This document shows, piece after piece, positions 57,784-58,975 of a stretch of 58,975 bases of DNA. The position numbers and the translations under genes were made by a program. The DNA is from Bacteroidota bacterium (GTDB taxonomy: Bacteria > Bacteroidota > Bacteroidia > Bacteroidales > Prolixibacteraceae). The stretch lies in NCBI GenBank assembly GCA_030698405.1, contig JAUYMU010000134.1, positions 1 through 58,975 on the forward strand, written 5' to 3'. The notes under the pieces were generated by a model. That model made no database searches, was not told the DNA's origin, and saw nothing but the letters and a program-made list of their open reading frames with translations. Positions within the stretch are counted from its first letter, which is position 1. Each line of letters starts with the position of its first letter.

Positions 57784-58842
57784 TCAAGGTTTTTTAATGA
57801 TTCCGTCAGCAAGCAATTGCTTAAAATGGTCTGAAATAGTATGCTCAAAAGGTGTAAATTCCATACCCAGATCCTTTTTGATGTAACTGTTGTCCGTTCT
57901 AAGGTCATAGCCCACATTCAGTTTCACATATTTGCGTGTAAACCCAACAAATGGCGCAATCAAACTAAACACCCATTTCGGCACAAACCCCTTCGGTAAA
58001 GGAAATTCAGGATAATCAGCCCTGATGACATCGGCCATTGCAAGAAAACTCTTATCGGCAGAAGTACAAATATGCCTTCCGGATGCATTTGGCGTGAACC
58101 CTGCCAGAATGTGTGCTTTTGCCACATCGCGCACATCAACAAAACTCATGTTTCCTGAAGGCACTCCCGTTTTGAACTTTCCGGTGGCCAATTGAATCAT
58201 GATTTCAACACTGGTGGAATCTGTACGTTTGGTTAACGATGGCCCCATGATAAATCCCGGATTGATAACAAGCAAATCCCAGCGAATTTGCTTTCCTGCC
58301 ATTTCCCATGCCAGTTTTTCAGCCTCAACTTTCGAATACGGATAGGGTTGATGATCGGCTGAACTGGTCGTATTCCAATGTGCTTCGGTAAAAATTCCAT
58401 TTTCGGTTTTCTGAATGTCGATGGCATCACCGTAGATGGCTGCTACACTCGAAGTGAGCACCACCCGTTGAACGCTTTCAGTAGCGTTCACTGTATCCAA
58501 TACGTTCCGTGTTCCTTCCAAAGCAGGCTCTACCAGCTCTTTCTGCGCATTTTTAATTCCTGAAATTTTAAAAGGAGATGCGGTGTGGATTACCAGTTCG
58601 CAGCCAGCCATTGATTCAGTAAAACTTCCTTTTTTCAGAAGGTCGGCTTCAAAAAACTGGAGTATTCCAGCGCTTTTTACTGCCAGTGCAGTCAAATGCG
58701 CATATTTGTCTTTTTGTGCCAGGTTTCTCACAGTCGTGCGGACTTCATACCCTTCATCCAATAATTGTTTCACAATCCACGATGCCAGATATCCTGTTCC
58801 ACCGGTTACCAATACCGGTTTTAAACGATCAATTGTCAGCAA
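57784..58842 (-). CDS. NAD(P)-dependent epimerase/reductase (dihydroflavonol reductase-like)
   Basis: The 352-residue extended short-chain dehydrogenase has the Rossmann motif VLVTGGTGYLASWIVKQLLD, VIHTASPFKI, RVVLTSSVAAIYGD and the catalytic YPYSKVEAEKLAWEM (YxxxK). The order and length match aldehyde reductase/dihydroflavonol-4-reductase-like enzymes such as yeast Gre2. It reduces a carbonyl with NADPH, substrate unknown. It is the first gene of the pair with the HTATIP2-like gene. Confidence 0.9.
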   Translation of the reverse strand: MLTIDRLKPVLVTGGTGYLASWIVKQLLDEGYEVRTTVRNLAQKDKYAHLTALAVKSAGILQFFEADLLKKGSFTESMAGCELVIHTASPFKISGIKNAQKELVEPALEGTRNVLDTVNATESVQRVVLTSSVAAIYGDAIDIQKTENGIFTEAHWNTTSSADHQPYPYSKVEAEKLAWEMAGKQIRWDLLVINPGFIMGPSLTKRTDSTSVEIMIQLATGKFKTGVPSGNMSFVDVRDVAKAHILAGFTPNASGRHICTSADKSFLAMADVIRADYPEFPLPKGFVPKWVFSLIAPFVGFTRKYVKLNVGYDLRTDNSYIKKDLGMEFTPFEHTISDHFKQLLADGIIKKP

Positions 58843-58885
58843 TTCGGCTCGAAAATAATATTCTTGTAAATTAGATCGTTAGAGT

Positions 58886-58975
58886 ATGCTGAGAAAAATA
58901 TCTTTCCGGCTATTTTTGTTCACGATAAGAGTCAGGGAGGCCTTAACCTCCACCTTACTGCTTTACAGTATAGTG
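58886..58975 (+). CDS. Possible start of a gene running off the window
   Basis: From ATG 58886 a frame (MLRKISFRLFLFTI) stays open for 30 codons to the window end. It is hydrophobic and basic at the start, as in a membrane protein. It is too short for any family call and could be chance. Confidence 0.2.
   Translation, partial: MLRKISFRLFLFTIRVREALTSTLLLYSIV

Overview
The window is chromosomal DNA from a member of the Bacteroidota, most likely class Bacteroidia in or near the Marinilabiliales/Prolixibacteraceae (the order is inference; the phylum is well supported). The evidence is a PorU/PorV/GldJ type IX secretion (T9SS) cluster next to murF, a fused ResB-CcsA cytochrome c synthase, a DUF2723 protein, a DUF3098 protein, a GH3-serine hydrolase fusion, and promoters of the Bacteroidota type (TAnnTTTG at -7). 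I found no tRNA, rRNA or CRISPR array.

1-6.7 kb is an accessory zone threaded between housekeeping genes (yebC, a DUF1801 gene, a ClpP-type protease). It holds two complete toxin-antitoxin pairs (ParDE, VapBC-like). It also holds the decayed remains of two more (an antitoxin with a 29-codon RelE/ParE stub, and a frameshifted antitoxin with an internally deleted PemK/MazF toxin) and an acetyltransferase-like gene broken by an in-frame stop. 6.7-16.4 kb, mostly minus strand, carries a long-chain acyl-CoA synthetase, the ResB-CcsA fusion, a REP-associated tyrosine transposase between two 54-bp identical REP repeats, mtgA and alaS.

16.5-22.3 kb is a plus-strand run: M23 peptidase, MerR regulator, NIF3-like protein, zinc-ribbon coiled-coil protein, O-antigen ligase, glycosyltransferase. 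22.3-28.1 kb holds a LemA/TPM cluster, urocanate hydratase, a thioredoxin-like and a CoA-binding protein, ispF, and an antitoxin whose toxin partner survives only as a stub fused in frame to ispF. 28.2-36.3 kb is the T9SS block: porU and porV on the minus strand, gldJ and murF on the plus strand. 36.3-45.4 kb has thioredoxin, a CCA-adding enzyme, an EEP-family nuclease/phosphatase, a beta-helix lipoprotein, the GH3-serine hydrolase fusion, a small DNA-binding protein and a DUF1080 protein.

45.5-59 kb has a DUF2723 membrane protein and an XRE-ImmA/IrrE-PIN three-gene module whose PIN gene is frameshifted at a run of seven T. It continues with a four-gene molybdenum hydroxylase operon (XdhC, MocA-like, 2Fe-2S subunit, Mo subunit), a DUF3098-sigma-membrane protein operon, and two NAD(P)-dependent reductase/epimerase-like genes.

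Two themes recur. Toxin-antitoxin-like loci are seen in all stages of decay. Short palindromic repeats of many different kinds lie at gene ends, and in several cases they supply the stop codon or C-terminal residues (transposase, hutU, thioredoxin-like gene, ispF) or sit inside a gene (alaS).
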